33,367 nt of DNA from positions 1 to 33,367 of the forward strand of contig FLMG01003897.1 in the NCBI GenBank assembly GCA_900088475.1. Direction: 5' to 3'. The notes below the pieces were generated by a model, which had not been told where the DNA came from, ran no database searches, and saw only the letters and a list, made by a program, of their open reading frames with translations. The position numbers and the translations under genes are program-made. This DNA is from Hyphochytrium catenoides. Taxonomy: Eukaryota > Sar > Hyphochytriomycetes > Hyphochytriales > Hyphochytriaceae. This document shows positions 9,918 through 22,700 of this stretch, piece after piece; position 1 is the first letter of the stretch, and each line of letters begins with the position of its first letter.

Positions 9918-12900
9918 ATGGATCAGGATATTCTTTCCAAGCTGGTGAATCCCTTAGAAATCGCCCACCGGCTCGATGTTGACCCAGAAGACCCATCCCA
10001 GGCATATCTCATGGGCATCATCAATGCTGGCTGCTCGAGCTTGCCGCCCGGATGGGTAGTGGTAAAGTACAAAGACGGACAGCACAAGTTCAAGAACTTA
10101 GAGAGTCGGGAAGTCTCGGTAAGCAAGTCGGAACAGGAAGCTGGACCGCCCATGAGATAGCAAGGGCAGCAGGATAAGATGTAGATGAGTTGCAGTCCCT
10201 CTTCTCGAGATTTCTCTCTTTCCTTTTTCTCTTGCTTTTCCCTATACTATGTTTACGATGTTTGTTGCCGCTCCTTCGTGCGGGTCCATGTATTCTGATC
10301 CTTTGCCGCCTTTGATATCATAGGACGAGTTTCCCCTTATTCCAGAGATTGCATACAGCGTACAGGTCAACCGAAAGGCGAGGACCTTCTTCTTGGCCAA
10401 AGAGGAGCAGAGGCTCCTGCGAAAAACCTTCAACATATGGAATGTCTATACCGTCATCCAGGTCAGGACTAATAAGTTAGGCGCTCCAGACGTTTGTCTT
10501 GCCACCTGGCGTTCTCTTGACCTATCCTGGCCCTTCCTCAAGTATCGGCTCGTACAAGCATCCCCACTTGAGGAGTCGCTGTGGCATGTCACTGTTCTCA
10601 TAACCTTTTAGTAAGGCCTTAGGAGGAGATGATCCCTTCTTGTCTTTCAAGTTCGAGACAAGTCTTCTAGTCCTTGGTGGAGATGACAGGCGGCAAGCTA
10701 TGCATTTATTGTCTGACGTACGGTCGACCCTTTATCCTACTGCTTTATATTTCTATCGCGAACAGAACCTTGATGGCGAAAGAAACATCTTCCAGGCCAG
10801 GACAGAAGACTTGCGACTTATGCGTCAGACGTTTAGACGCTGGCTGCTGCACCTAAGCGCTAAGAGAGAGCAGGCCTTACGCGCCCAACTCAAGGAGGTT
10901 GAGGAGGCACTGTCTGCAGAGAGAAAGACAGGAGACGAAGAGAGAGAGAGCAGAAAAGAGAGCGAAGAGCAGGTGAAGAGTCTCACTGAAAAGGTAGGAA
11001 CACATTTCTTATTTCTCACTCTTTTTACTGCCACCACTTGGGAGTTCCTATTCTTTGGATTCCTCGCCCGGCTCATAAGAGCTTTGTGAAGTGGTGCTCA
11101 ACTCTCAAGTCCGAGACCTCGCTTCTTCTTGCTGGCTCTTTTGGCCCTGAAGATTCTTACTTTGCTCCCTTCTTACAGCTCAGGGGGTTGGAAGCGCAGT
11201 TGACGGCTTCCTCTTCAGCCTTAGACTCCATGAAACATCTTAATTTACACCCGGAGCTCCTTGAAAGCAGAGAAGAGGAGCTCACCTCCCTCAAGAAAGG
11301 AGCTGAAAGACTTCGAGAGGAGCTGCGCTCCCTAATGCAGAAAAGGTCGGAGGATGAGAAAGTCATGCAGGAACAAAGGGATAAAGAGCGAGAACTGGTC
11401 AAACAGCAAGAGGAGTGCAGACGAGAACTAGAGAAAAAAGCTGCGGAGTGCTTAGAGCTCAAGAGGGAGATTGCAGCCATCAATGACGGAGAGGGAGAGA
11501 TAGGAGGTGTCGAGCGAAAGCCTGCGAGAGTGCTGGAGAAGGAGCTAATCGACGTTCACAAGTCGCTCTTGGAGGAAAGGAAGATGAGAAGCGTCTTAGA
11601 GGCCAGAATCGACGAACTCCTGTCACAAATTGAGATTTACAAGTGCGCAGCTGTAAGAAGAATCACCGCAGTTTGCGACTTACTAGGACCTCACTATGTC
11701 ATCATTGTTCTTTAGCTGTTGGTTGCTAGCTCTCTTCCAGGCTCTTGCGTTACCGTTCTTGACCCTCTCTTAACCTCGTCAGTTGTTAACCTTCGCACAC
11801 CTCTTCTGGACTGTCTGCTACTGCTTATCACTGCAAACCTGCAGAGCGCGGAAGGAAAGGAAGTATCTCTTGGTGGAGAGAGAGTGCACAATGCTCCCAT
11901 CTCAGCCTGGGCGAGTTCTGAAGGGAAAGGAGAGAGTGACAGATCTCTTGGGACAGGAAAGACAAGCCGGTCACTCCGTCTCTCTTCCGTGGGTGGTACA
12001 CCCAAGGAAGGAGAGCCTCTTATTCTCCCCTCTGAAAGGTTTGCCAGGGTGATGGATCCCTTCATCTCGTCATTAAAGCTCTGCTTCGAAAGCTACGCGT
12101 CCCTTGGCAAGGTGAGTGAGCTGGGGCAAGAAAAACTCGAGGAGAGTGGGGAGGAAGCATAATAGTGGAAGATGGGAAGTTGAGGAAAAGCAGAGGAAAA
12201 GACCAAGCATTGGGAACTGACGCGGAGCTGCACTTGTAGAAAGGGGGATCTCAGTATGGGCAAGAAGGGGCCATGGAGAGACAGATGGCCGATGTCATTT
12301 GCGAGGTAGAGACCGGACAAGCAGTAGGTGAAAATGCGGGGAGGAGGCGGGAGCCAACTGAGTGAGAAAAGAGTTATTCAATTTCTAAATCTTCTCTCCT
12401 ATCCAGACCAAAACAGGCTTTAGAGAAGAGAACACCGGCAAGCTAGAGCGGGATGATTTTATACATTTCTGCACGGACTTTGGTCTCATCGGGTAAGGAG
12501 TTCAGCTTCCGCTTCTGCCACGCCACGCTTCTTGACTCACCCACGTTAGCCCTTCCTTGAGCTAGTTGTCCCGTCAAGTCGTTCCTTTGACTCCTTGCTC
12601 GTGACCCCGCGGATGAATGCTAACTTTTCTCCACGTCACCGCCATGGCTCTCGCTTCTGTCCAACCTTTATCTTTATCAACCTATAAGGCCCGTACTCAC
12701 AAAATCCAAAGCTGAGAAGATCTTCGCTGCTGGCAGTATTTTCACGTGAGTCGAGTCACTTCCATTGTCTCAAGGTCTTTCTTCATCATATTCATCTTGT
12801 CCTTCGATTGCCCTCTTGCGGCTCTTAGGTTATACATGCTTTGCTCCTTCTGCCATAGGTTTGCCCTTACCTCGCTCTCGTACGCTGTTTCTGTCTGGTC

Positions 12901-13503
12901 ATCTCCCTCTATGTCCGTGTATTACCCTAATTTCCTCTTCGAAGGCCTACTCACACTGCGCTGGAGTTCTCAAGTTTCTTGTGGAGCGTCATAGCCTGTT
13001 GCATCATCGTTCTGGACATGCCCACCTTCAAGACCGTCTTCTATAGCGCCAGTAAGGGCAAACCTTGGCGCTTCCAATAGCTGCACCAGCTGACAAATCA
13101 TCCGACTGCGCATCAATTTCATTTTTTCCCCTTCTTCTAATCGCCCACCTCTCTCTCACATGGCAGGTTTAAGAGCCGGAGAAGTTCTTAGAGTTGCAGG
13201 CTTCGGGGACAAGAAGCAGTAAGACCAAGTTACCGAGCTCTGCAACTCATTTTGAAGTCTGCTGACTCTCCATGCTGCACCGTTCTTTGTAGGATCCGAG
13301 AGCACCTAGCCCAGGCGATGGACAAGAGGCAACATCAACAGCTTCCATCTCCTTTGCGCCTCTCCTTTACGCTAGATGAACAGCTGCGCGGATTTACAGC
13401 GCCTTCAGATGCCACCACTGTGGCACATGACATCATAGCCTACCAGATGCCCACACTGGAACAAATCTCGGTTTGGACACAGGTGCTGGCCTCTCACTCA
13501 TAG
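9918..13503 (+). CDS. CEP164-type WW module + coiled coil + p25-alpha/EF-like protein
   Basis: Ten exons join in phase: 9918-10118, 10324-10461, 10766-10993, 11179-11652, 11845-12111, 12407-12492, 12689-12745, 12945-13051, 13167-13218, 13293-13503 (TAG), about 606 residues. The N-terminus (EIAHRLDVDPEDPSQAYLM, then LPPGW) matches the lead-in helix and WW domain of centrosomal CEP164-like proteins. The second WW tryptophan is absent (SREVSDEFP where SSWDHP is expected). Residues about 130-350 are a highly charged coiled coil. From about 417 a domain reads LKLCFESYASLGK, KLERDDFIHFCTDFGLI, LTKSKAEKIFAAG and ALEFSSFL, the order seen in p25-alpha/TPPP and EF-like microtubule-associated domains. 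A centriole or flagellum role is inferred. The exon 3 start is uncertain (10796 also fits), and the p25 call is tentative. Confidence 0.75.
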
Positions 13504-13889
13504 CTTGTTCAGCTCCTTCGTGCTTCTAAGTACATCTAGCCGGGCTTTCCGATTTCCCTGCCTTCCGTTCCTTCTACTCCCAGGATTCTTCCTGTCTCTA
13601 TCGGGTCATCTGGGCTTGTAGTAAGCCATGAACAGACCTTTGCATTCTGCCTTTCCCGGCGCTGCTGCTCATAAATTGCACCCCACCTCTTCCTCTGGAA
13701 ATCCCATCTCTGACCAAATTCCTCATCTCTGACCAACTTCATATTAGGGAAGCTGATCCTTGAGTAGACCTCGGGATCTCCCCAGCTACTTTGACATCTC
13801 TGATTGCAAGAAGTATAAGACTAGAAAGAGGATTGTGCTAGGTCAATAAGGGCAGCCAAAGATCACAGAAAGTGTATAGAATCGCTAGA
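13504..13889. other. Convergent intergenic spacer
   Basis: 386 bases between two 3' ends, pyrimidine-rich in its first half. The minus-strand frame at 13536-13742 has no recognisable content. Nothing else seen. Confidence 0.4.
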
Positions 13890-16800
13890 TTAGTCTTCTC
13901 GCTTGTATAGGTAGACATAACCTAGAGCCTTGGGTGGGTCCTCCGAGAGTGCGACCTTCTCATCGTTGAAGATAACCCAGCGCTTCTCTCTAGTTCCGTC
14001 TCCCTTCACTATGTCCTTCAAAATGTGGGCGACATAATGGCCAGAGGCAGTACTCGATCCCATGTGGCTGATGAAGCCGAGAAGAGAGTAGGTTCCCTTT
14101 GAGGAGTCCATGATGTCATCTGTATCACAGGAAGCCAAATGAGCTTCCATGTCGGTCTCAACATTGTAGATAGGGGTCTTGAAGGAGAGAAACATCGCTA
14201 ATAGTGTAGTATGAGACAAGGAAGAACGAGGTAAAGATAAAAGAGAAGGGACTTGAGAAATTGAGGGTATTCGACCTGCTGCTGATAGCGAAACATTGGA
14301 GGTAGACTTGGCATTGCTGGTCGCTTCCTGGGCCGATACCGCGCTCTCCAAGTCATCCGAATGGCTGAACAGCCACTCAACCGCCATTTCAGGATTATTG
14401 TTTGAGGCGCTCAAGGCGGCAGAGGCCTTCGAAGTAAACACAAACAAAGCAGAGATGAGCATTCAGGGGAAGATCAAGAGCATTCTCAGCGAAGATCAAG
14501 AGTATTCTCAATTTGAGAGAAAGTAGAGCACTCCCCTTAACAAATATTGACTTATTTTCACATCGCGTTTTGGGTCTTACCTGCCTCTCGGTAAAACCCA
14601 TGGCCGATACTGCTGCTACCAAATCAGCACTGGGACCAGTTGATGATGACGAGGCTTCTGGACCAATAACGTAAAAGAGAGGTGATAAGGAAGCATAAGC
14701 TTACTTTACTAAGAATGTCAGAAATGGAATCCTGAGACTTGCGTCAAGGACCGAATGAACAAGCGCTTAAGAGAAGGGTGAGCACGTACGCAAAGAACAC
14801 TTAGCTAAAGGCTTGCTAAGAGCTAAAAGGTAAGCCAATGCACCCAAACACAGGACACGAGGGAGTAAATGCACCATCTAAGGCCTACCATCTGCAACCT
14901 CTGGCAGCGGATCATTAAGGTCTGCGTCGTCCATGTGCTGAAAGACCCACTCAATGCTCCTTTCTGCGCTTTCGTTGTTCACTGCCAGAGCAGCTCTCTT
15001 GCATGCATTTTCGGTAAAACCCATAGCCATTAGCTGCTCCACAATGGACTCGTCTGGAATGATACGGGCCTTGCAGGAAGGTAAGAGCAAAGTCGAAGCC
15101 CGCCAACATTTAGAGCCAATCGCAAACAATCAACCCAAAATTTATGGACGACAGCACAAAGTGCGGTTTATGGAGGTTTCAGAGATCAAAAATGAGCACG
15201 AGTTGAACGGCTCCCTTTTTAGGAGAGAAAGAGGTTGTCTCCCTACCGCGCTATTGGCCCCCCTATCGTCCTCACAATTGTCTGGCATCAGTTCCTCCCC
15301 ATTCTGTGGTCCCAGGGCACGAAGGTGTTCGAGGTCTAAGCGCTCTGGAGGCTCTACCAGTGCATCCAGTTTCCTGATGGTCCAGTCTGGAGCTACTTCA
15401 TACCTGGAGATTGTTGTTTTAAACTTAGCCTGTTAACAAACTAAACAGAGAGCGAAGATACACCATCGGGAAGATGAGCTTTGACCACCATTACACGGAT
15501 ACACCGCCAACACCCGGCAATTCCCGTCATTGAGCCAGCTAGCACAGATAGCTGAATTAACTTCCATGAGGATTAACTCCATGAGCAGAGGATTGTTTTC
15601 AGCGTGCGATAAGCTAATACTCAGCCAAAAGAGTCTGTCCCCTATTACCTCTTAGGCTTCACCGCCAGATACTTAGGAAACGACTTGAAACGAACTGTCT
15701 TTTCTGCCTCTGTTCTCCTGGATTAGGAGCAAAAGCATGCAGAGTTAACCGGAAGACCACGGCGACTACCGCGGGGGCCAAAACGTACTTCTTAATTGCC
15801 GCAGAATAGTAGTCAGAGACTTTTTCCACCGCTGCAAAGTCCTCTAAGCAGGCGCCAAAGGGAATCTTTGGCTTCACAGGCTCTTCCTTATTCTCGGTCT
15901 TGCTCTCTGCATCTTCCTGCGATACCTTTTGTCTCTTCTTCTCGCGTTCTTTGTACGCCTCTAGTTCTTCTGCATTTGTAAGCCTGTCCAGCGGAATATG
16001 CAGTTCGAGCATATTGTGGAGTTCCTTAAGATACTTGACCTGGGGAATCGCACGATTGTGAAGATAGAGAGTCACGTTCAGCGAGAGGACAAGCTTTTGC
16101 AACTACCCCGAACCAGGCGTCTCAGGAGTAAGATGCATCCAACACTACTAGACTGTTCACTAACTGTTTTTTAAGTAAAGCATAAGGTCGACGCATTAGG
16201 ACTTGAATAGATGAAGGGAATTAACGCTGGTTTACCTTGTTAGACTCTAAGCAATGTATTCGAGACTCCAAATGAAATTGGAAGAGCGACGATGTGTCCC
16301 ACGCTTGCCCTAGAGAAGAGGAAAGACAAGAGAGAAAGGCATGGGTTTACTCTATGGTTCAGTCGTCCATCAGCCGTGAAGCCAGTCGTAACTCTAAAAG
16401 ATGGGATTGCTCCTCCCATTCACTTCAATGTTGATTCTGTAGGAAGAAGGCTACCACATAAGATTGCCAGTTGATCGGCTACTAAAAGCAAGCCTGCCCA
16501 GAACCAAAGCCACCCAGCCCTTATACACTCGCATGACCTTTGGTGAAGTGGGACGCCAAAGGCAGCCAAAAACTGCTCTCAAAGTTACCTTGCAGTCTTC
16601 CCGAGAGTGCTGGCTCTGCCTGTTCTAGTTTTTCTAGAAGATACTGGAAATACTCCGCCGTATCCTGCTGCCGTCCAGAGGAAAACTCTGGATGTCCTCT
16701 GCCCACAAGACTCTTGAACATCTGAGGTCGCAGCTGGATGGCTGGGGACAACAGAAGGACGGTAAGAATGGTGGATGTGGAGAATTTCAGATGATGAGCG

Positions 16801-19565
16801 CCCAGTCAAACCCAAGATGGACATTCACAATTAGAGGCTGAGCGGGCGACCCTTACAAACAGAGAACTTTCCATATGCTTCCAGCGCGCTGCTTTTGTGT
16901 TAACTCCTATCCTCACCATTGGGATCCGGCTTCATTGGGTCCTTACTCGCATAACGATCGGAAAGGAGACCTACTGCGAGCTTGGCCATTTGCACCAGAA
17001 GATCCGCAGAGGGATCTGACACAGAGGTGTTGAAGATCGCATTTGCTTGGTCGTAGTAGCTAAGTCACAGGACAAGGAAAGAGTTCTATAAGGCAGATGG
17101 ATGAAAGACAACGTAACTGAGACACAAGTGCGGGGGGTTTTGCCACATTTAGATGGTGGAAAGCAAGAGAATGCTCTTGCCTACCGCTCCTTCATTTCAG
17201 GAATCGAGAACAGCACTTGAAGTAGAGAGTTCATGTAACAGCTGTTCCCCAAGTTCTGGAGACCTATCAAGCCGGGCCCTGGGGATGCGAGAGGAGAAGA
17301 CGAAAAATCCACCACACAAGGGTTCTGTAAGATTAGTTAGCGAGGTACTTCAATCAGTTGCAAAGCGCCACCTGTCACAGGGACGAGCTTCTTTCCGGAC
17401 TCGGAAATCTTCTCAAACTCATAGGACAAGTTTAGGTTAATCTGTTCGTCCAAGTCCAAAAAAAGGGTTAGTGAGGACGCTGTCCGACTTAATAGCGAAT
17501 AGAAGATCCAACTCTCACCTGAAGCTCTGCCATGGTTAGCTCTGTCTTCCTCATGTTATCCATCATTATGCCCCAGTGTGCCAAGTGTTCCTTCAGGTAG
17601 GGATCCTGCGATGTAGTACGTTAGTTTACAGTATAGACTGCCTCAGAACGTTGATCACTGAGGTTAAGAGAAAGCCCCCTTCCAGAACGAGAGCACCAAG
17701 CATCTTTTACCTTGACCATCTCGTCTTCAGCATAGCTGTACACATCAGCACCTTCAGGGGTTATGGTGCCGAGTTTGACCGCCAAGGGATACTTCTTCCC
17801 AGTATCATGGTAGTGCTTCTCTGCTGCCCCCGTACCCCCTGAACCGTCCCAGTTCCGTCGCCCCGAGCCGATATAGCCTACAACGCCAGGATCAGAGTAA
17901 GTGTTGATGCCAAAAGCCAGATCGAAAGGGAAGACGAGATGACAGTGCTAGAAGCTGAGGACCCAGGGGATGGAATGGGTGATAGTGGTAGTAGGAGGGA
18001 AGCCCTTAGGGGACTGGGATGTCATCCATCTGAGGCAGGTGAGCTATCCACATCTAATCGAAGGACACGACAATAGAGAGAACAAAAAGACACCTCAGGG
18101 GTATACACGGTCCCATTATGCCGATCGCCAGTGAGGACCAACGCGCAACACAAAGGATAGCTGTCGCAAAGGAATTCAACGGGATACGCTTGAAGAAACA
18201 CGGCAGAGGTCACACCAGTAGAGAGATTAAGCCATAGGTTTTCTCTCATGCCCGAATCCTCGCACTGCCAAGTTGAGGGATCGGGGGAAATTCTTTTTCC
18301 TTTCGGATCCAGTTGTGGCAGATTTTCGGCATGCTTCGTCACAGGGTACTCCTCTTTCCAAGCGAGTACCTGACAGTACGAGGCATAAAGGAAGAGGGTA
18401 AGGTCAAGAGTGAGAGAGGCTTCGACAATGGAGAACCCCGATCAGGGATTGCTGACACGTGCATGAGCGGACCCGAATATAAAGAAGAAGTTGACGGATG
18501 CTGCTGGCACACGTAAGACCAATATGAAATGTCCAGGTAGCAGAGAAAGGAAGAAGGGCGAAATGGAATAGGCAGACATCATCGTCGGATAGGGGATGCT
18601 GACAAAAGAGAGTAGAGCTACATTAAACTTCTTTTTCCAAATCGCACCTCCTGCTGCATGAATGCGGACTGATGATCCTGGACCGCCTTGATGACCATAG
18701 AGATGAACTCAGGCAGGTCCGGATTAGGTAGAGCAAGGCGCAACTTCTCTGGCATGATGACCAAGTGGTACTGGTGGATGAGGAAGAAGACGCGTGAACA
18801 ATTATCCTAGTGGGTCAGCGGTAAGGACGCGACTGGACAGCAAGACCTTTTCCAGCACTGCCTAGCGCAGAAGAGCACAAATTCTTTCACCCTAGTAAGT
18901 CATAGATAACCATAGTCTCATTACCTCTGTCTCGGTATCATATTTATCTTCGTCCACATTAAAGCCACCAGGTACGCCGATAGCAAGCACTTTTGGGGTC
19001 TCCTCCTTTTCCTCCACCGTCTTCTCCTGCAGTTAGAGTAGTATAAAGGACGGCTGTGCTGTCAGATGCTGTCTATAATCTATCCAATGTATCGCTCCCC
19101 TCTCTGTTCTCAGTTCTTCCTTCGGTTGCCGGCTTGAGGTGGCTTACCTTTGGAACTTTTACTGACTTAATCCACAGGTAAAGGGTATTCTTGGACTTCT
19201 GATGGTCTCGCATCACAAAGTCCTCACCAAAGCCTTGAAAGGTCTTCAGATTCAGGTACAGCCCTGGCGTACAATAAGCAAGATAAACCTCAACTCCTGC
19301 CCTCATTTTGTGTCCGGTCATTCTGTCATATCTCTGTCGGTAGGATTCCCTCCCATTTTGCCTTAGACCTATTGGCTCCTCTAGCACGCCATCTCTCTCT
19401 GACTTTCCCCGGCCAATCCAAAGAGAGGTACTTACCAGTGGGAGAGAAGGGGTTGTCAAAGCTGAACATGCACTCATCCTTGTACACTTTAGTGCTTCCC
19501 TCCGGCATTCGCAGACCACTCATCCCGCTCCTGACCCTTGCGAGTAGCTGTGGTTCTAACACCAT
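13890..19565 (-). CDS. USP5: Ubiquitin carboxyl-terminal hydrolase 5 / isopeptidase T
   Basis: Nineteen exons (top to bottom): 19565-19436, 19263-19148, 19026-18925, 18806-18648, 18369-18216, 17877-17711, 17605-17519, 17441-17372, 17278-17185, 17059-16917, 16741-16589, 16412-16351, 16039-15785, 15707-15649, 15403-15247, 15069-14889, 14657-14581, 14426-14276, 14197-13890. They give 874 residues (human 858). The enzyme takes apart free polyubiquitin chains. Order: cryptic UBP region ([14 protein letters not shown]), ZnF-UBP (about 185-290), Cys box [10 protein letters not shown] with catalytic C342, the QQDTAEYF region, two UBA domains ([12 protein letters not shown] and [11 protein letters not shown]), and the His box SGHYVAH with H826 followed by WVIFNDEKV. 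The ZnF has C205 but S208, S225 and A238 at the other zinc positions, while W215, R227 and YSYAED are kept. The exon 12 acceptor (gggag) is weak but gives exact length agreement. Confidence 0.92.
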
Positions 19566-19788
19566 TTTGAAAGAACTGTTCGGAGAAGGCCAATGTGCCT
19601 AGGAGGTTGATGTCTGTCGATAAACTCTATATGGAAGCCTCCTTAGGTCGTAAGTGGCCCTATTAGGTATCTCTTCCCCCTCCTAAGAACACTATCCAGA
19701 TTCTTCTGTTTAGCCAAAAGATCAATCGTCTCAGCCTTGACCTTTGAGAGCCGCGAAGCGATGGAGCCTTACCAAGCTTTCAGGAACT
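19566..19788. promoter_or_regulatory. Short divergent promoter region
   Basis: 223 bases separate the USP5 start from the first ATG chosen for the phosphatase gene, so the two genes probably share a bidirectional promoter. I see no clear TATA box. A second ATG at 19761 opens a different frame that soon stops. Confidence 0.4.
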
Positions 19789-22700
19789 ATGGACCCTTAC
19801 CTCGAGGCCGCGAGACAGCTTGACCACAAAGCTCTAAGGAAGATTAGAGTTAGTGTGACGTGTAACCTCAACTTGCGGCTTCCCTTCAACAGATCTTTGG
19901 TAGAGCGGCTAACGCCTATTATCTGTTGTTCCCCAGTCTCTCTCTCCTCTCTCTCTCGGTAGCTCGCTCGCTCTCTCCCCTCGCCTCTCAACTGATCACT
20001 ATCGCCTCTCTGCTTACTGCTTCGTCCACTTCCGCCACCACCTTCCAACTTGGTTTCCGGCTCTATGGGAGTCTGGCAGGTGACAGAAGAGCTGATAAGA
20101 GACCCATCAGAGTCTGCTTTAGACTGTCTCTCCAAGTTCTTACCTATTGTTGCCTCAGTCTGATTCCCTCGTGTCGCAAGGCTATGGTTCTATCCGTCTG
20201 CTCGTTAGCTGCGGCACCTCGGCCCATCAGTATGTAGATGGTCTGAGCGTCAATGGTACTGCGCTCCGGTGCGATGTGGTCTCTGGCAGAGATCAGTGTA
20301 GATAGCACTCCTGACATTCTCTACACCGCCAACATTACTGAAGAGAAGCAGCAGTTGCTAGGACAACTTTTCGACGTTCTCACCTCCGGGTCATCTTTAC
20401 CCGAGCCACAAGATGGCCATGACGCCGCTGAGGCATCCAGTGGCCCGCTTCTCTCGTTCGAGCCCTTCGATTCTTTCCTGCTGACATTGGGCATTGAAAG
20501 TCAGACCTATCGAAAAGCTTGCTATCGGGCCCTTGACCGGCACCAGCGCGGCCAGCTGGATGCCACAGACTTCGTCCTAGGTACATAATGGGCTCTGGAT
20601 TCCACCTATAGCCAAACTCCTTACGTCTAGACTCGCTTCCGCCCTCTCTTTCGTCTCTTTATTAAAGCTGTTGGCTTCATTACCCTTGCCCTTACTCTTA
20701 GGGCTGTTACTGCCCTATAACCTAGAGCTATGATGCCATTCTTAGGACTCTTCTTCTTTCCCCTCCCTATTTCTCTTCCGCGCGTTCTTATACTTGTCGT
20801 TCTCTTAATGCCTTTCGTCCATCGACGCAAACCTGCGCATGAAGAGAAACAGGAAGCGTCCTTTGCTATTAGGTAGATCTCTCTAACCTTGATCCTATAT
20901 GCACTCTCCTCTCCACCTGCAGGCGTTGGTATGATGGACCCCGAAGCTTCTCACCAACTCGGTTCTGACCTCCTTTCCCGTTATTCCGGGGATGTCCGTT
21001 GTCGGTATATTTTCTCTCTGTATGATACTAATCAGGACGGCAAAATTGACTTCGGAGAGTTCCTGCACATGCTGAAGCATATACGTAGTCGCAGAGGGCA
21101 ATCTACGGAAACCCAGGACCTCGTGGTAGCAGCCGGGAACGAAGCGAAGAACTTCATAGAGAGAGAAGGGGAAAGACTCTCTCTCTCTAACTTTGTTAGA
21201 AGTGTACAAGCGGCAGTGAAAGGAAACTCGGGTTTTAGAGGGACTTCCTTGCTGTTTCGCTTGCCCCACCCTCTTCCTTGGAGCGAGCTTACTTCAGCCT
21301 TTAGGGCAGGGGCCACCCAGCCCGACTTGAAGGAGCTCTTAAACCTTCTGAGCACCAGCTATAGCCGAACTGCTCAGCTTCGAACAACCCCTCAGCGAGA
21401 GGGAACCGCAGGAAGGCTAGGAGTAGGAACGGAGTCAGCAAGGAAGAGGGCAACGATTAGGGTCCGAGCTTGCTTTATAGACGCAGATAGCAAGCAGGCT
21501 GTCAGTGCTCCTTGGCGTGTGGAGGCCGCCAAGCGTGTTCCAGTCCCTTCCTCATCCGTCGTCCTCCTCATTGATCAGTCTGCTTCTCAGGATCCAATGC
21601 TTGAGCTGGCAGACAGGTGTCAAAAACGGTTGTTAACAGAGTTCTCGGAAACAGTAGGGGGTCGCTCCTTTGACCTATTCTCTCTTTCGGAGTGGGAGCC
21701 TTTCTGTGAAGCCGTCTCTCGCTGTCTGCTGAAGGATGAGAGTTTGACGAGGATTGACGCACCTGTTAAGGTGTTTGGCGACATCCATGGGCAGCTGCCC
21801 AACCTGTTAGAGTACTTTCACTTTTATGGCTCTCCTAATCGTTGGAGTGGGGATATAGAGTACATGAAGTACGTATTTATTGGCGACTACGTGGATAGAG
21901 GGAACTACAGTCTAGAAGTAGTCGTTCTTCTCTTCTCTCTAAAGCTGCTGTACCCGACTCGGGTTCTTCTACTACGAGGGAACCATGAGGACCGCTCAGT
22001 CAACAGCCAGTATGGCTTTTTGCAGGAGTGTAAAGAGAGGCTGGGAGAGCAGGCGGGAGAGCGAGTCTGGGGACTTATCAACTCCGTTTTTGATGTCATG
22101 CCCCTGGGTGGGTTGATTAGTGGGAGGATCCTCTGTGTGCATGGTGGGATAGGGAGGACGGTGAACAGGTTACAGGATATCGAGGGCATTCAGAGACCCC
22201 TTCCGGACCCCAAGGCGCTAGAGGTGACCTAGTTTCCAATCTCTCTTACACTTCTCCCGTCCTATGTGACTGCATATTGCTGTGTGCCTGGCACAACTCG
22301 TCTTTTGGCCATTTTTCGTCATCACCGTCATCGTTCCCTACCGGTAGATCTATGCTAGCTGTTGGTGTGATGCCTTCGTGGACACTTAGTTATATTTTTG
22401 TCTCTCTGTTATTGCTTTCATCCGTCAGGTCACTCGTGATTTGCTATGGTCGGACCCTACAGAGAGCGACCTTGTGCATGGAATACACGCTAATGCAAGA
22501 GGGGCAGGTGACTTTTACTCTTTCTTACAGAGCTCAATGTGTGACCTGGCCTTAAATTTATTCAAAAACCGCCTCTAGCACGAGGCCCCTATTAACCACG
22601 CCTCCTCTTCCTTTACAGAGATAGTAAAGTTTGGGCCGGATAGAGTTCTTCAGTTTTGTGCTGCTAACGATTTGGACATGATCTTTCGTGCACATGAAGT

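Noticed and set aside
16240-16350. An open stretch reading [11 protein letters not shown], which resembles the LPIPL segment of USP5
   Set aside because: The true segment ([16 protein letters not shown]) lies in exon 13 at 16039-15785; the lookalike has no phase-correct splice sites.
17279-17371. A 12-base micro-exon (AACCCTTGTGTG) flanked by a 34-base intron in USP5
   Set aside because: Skipping it uses one ordinary 93-base intron, keeps the phase, and gives exactly the family's length between ESG and GPG.
18022-18215. Apparent frameshift in the USP5 zinc finger, because the frame runs on after LWLNLST without the expected GRR motif
   Set aside because: This is read-through into an intron. 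A gtgtga donor at 18215 and a gttgtag acceptor at 17878 restore the family sequence ([10 protein letters not shown]) in phase.
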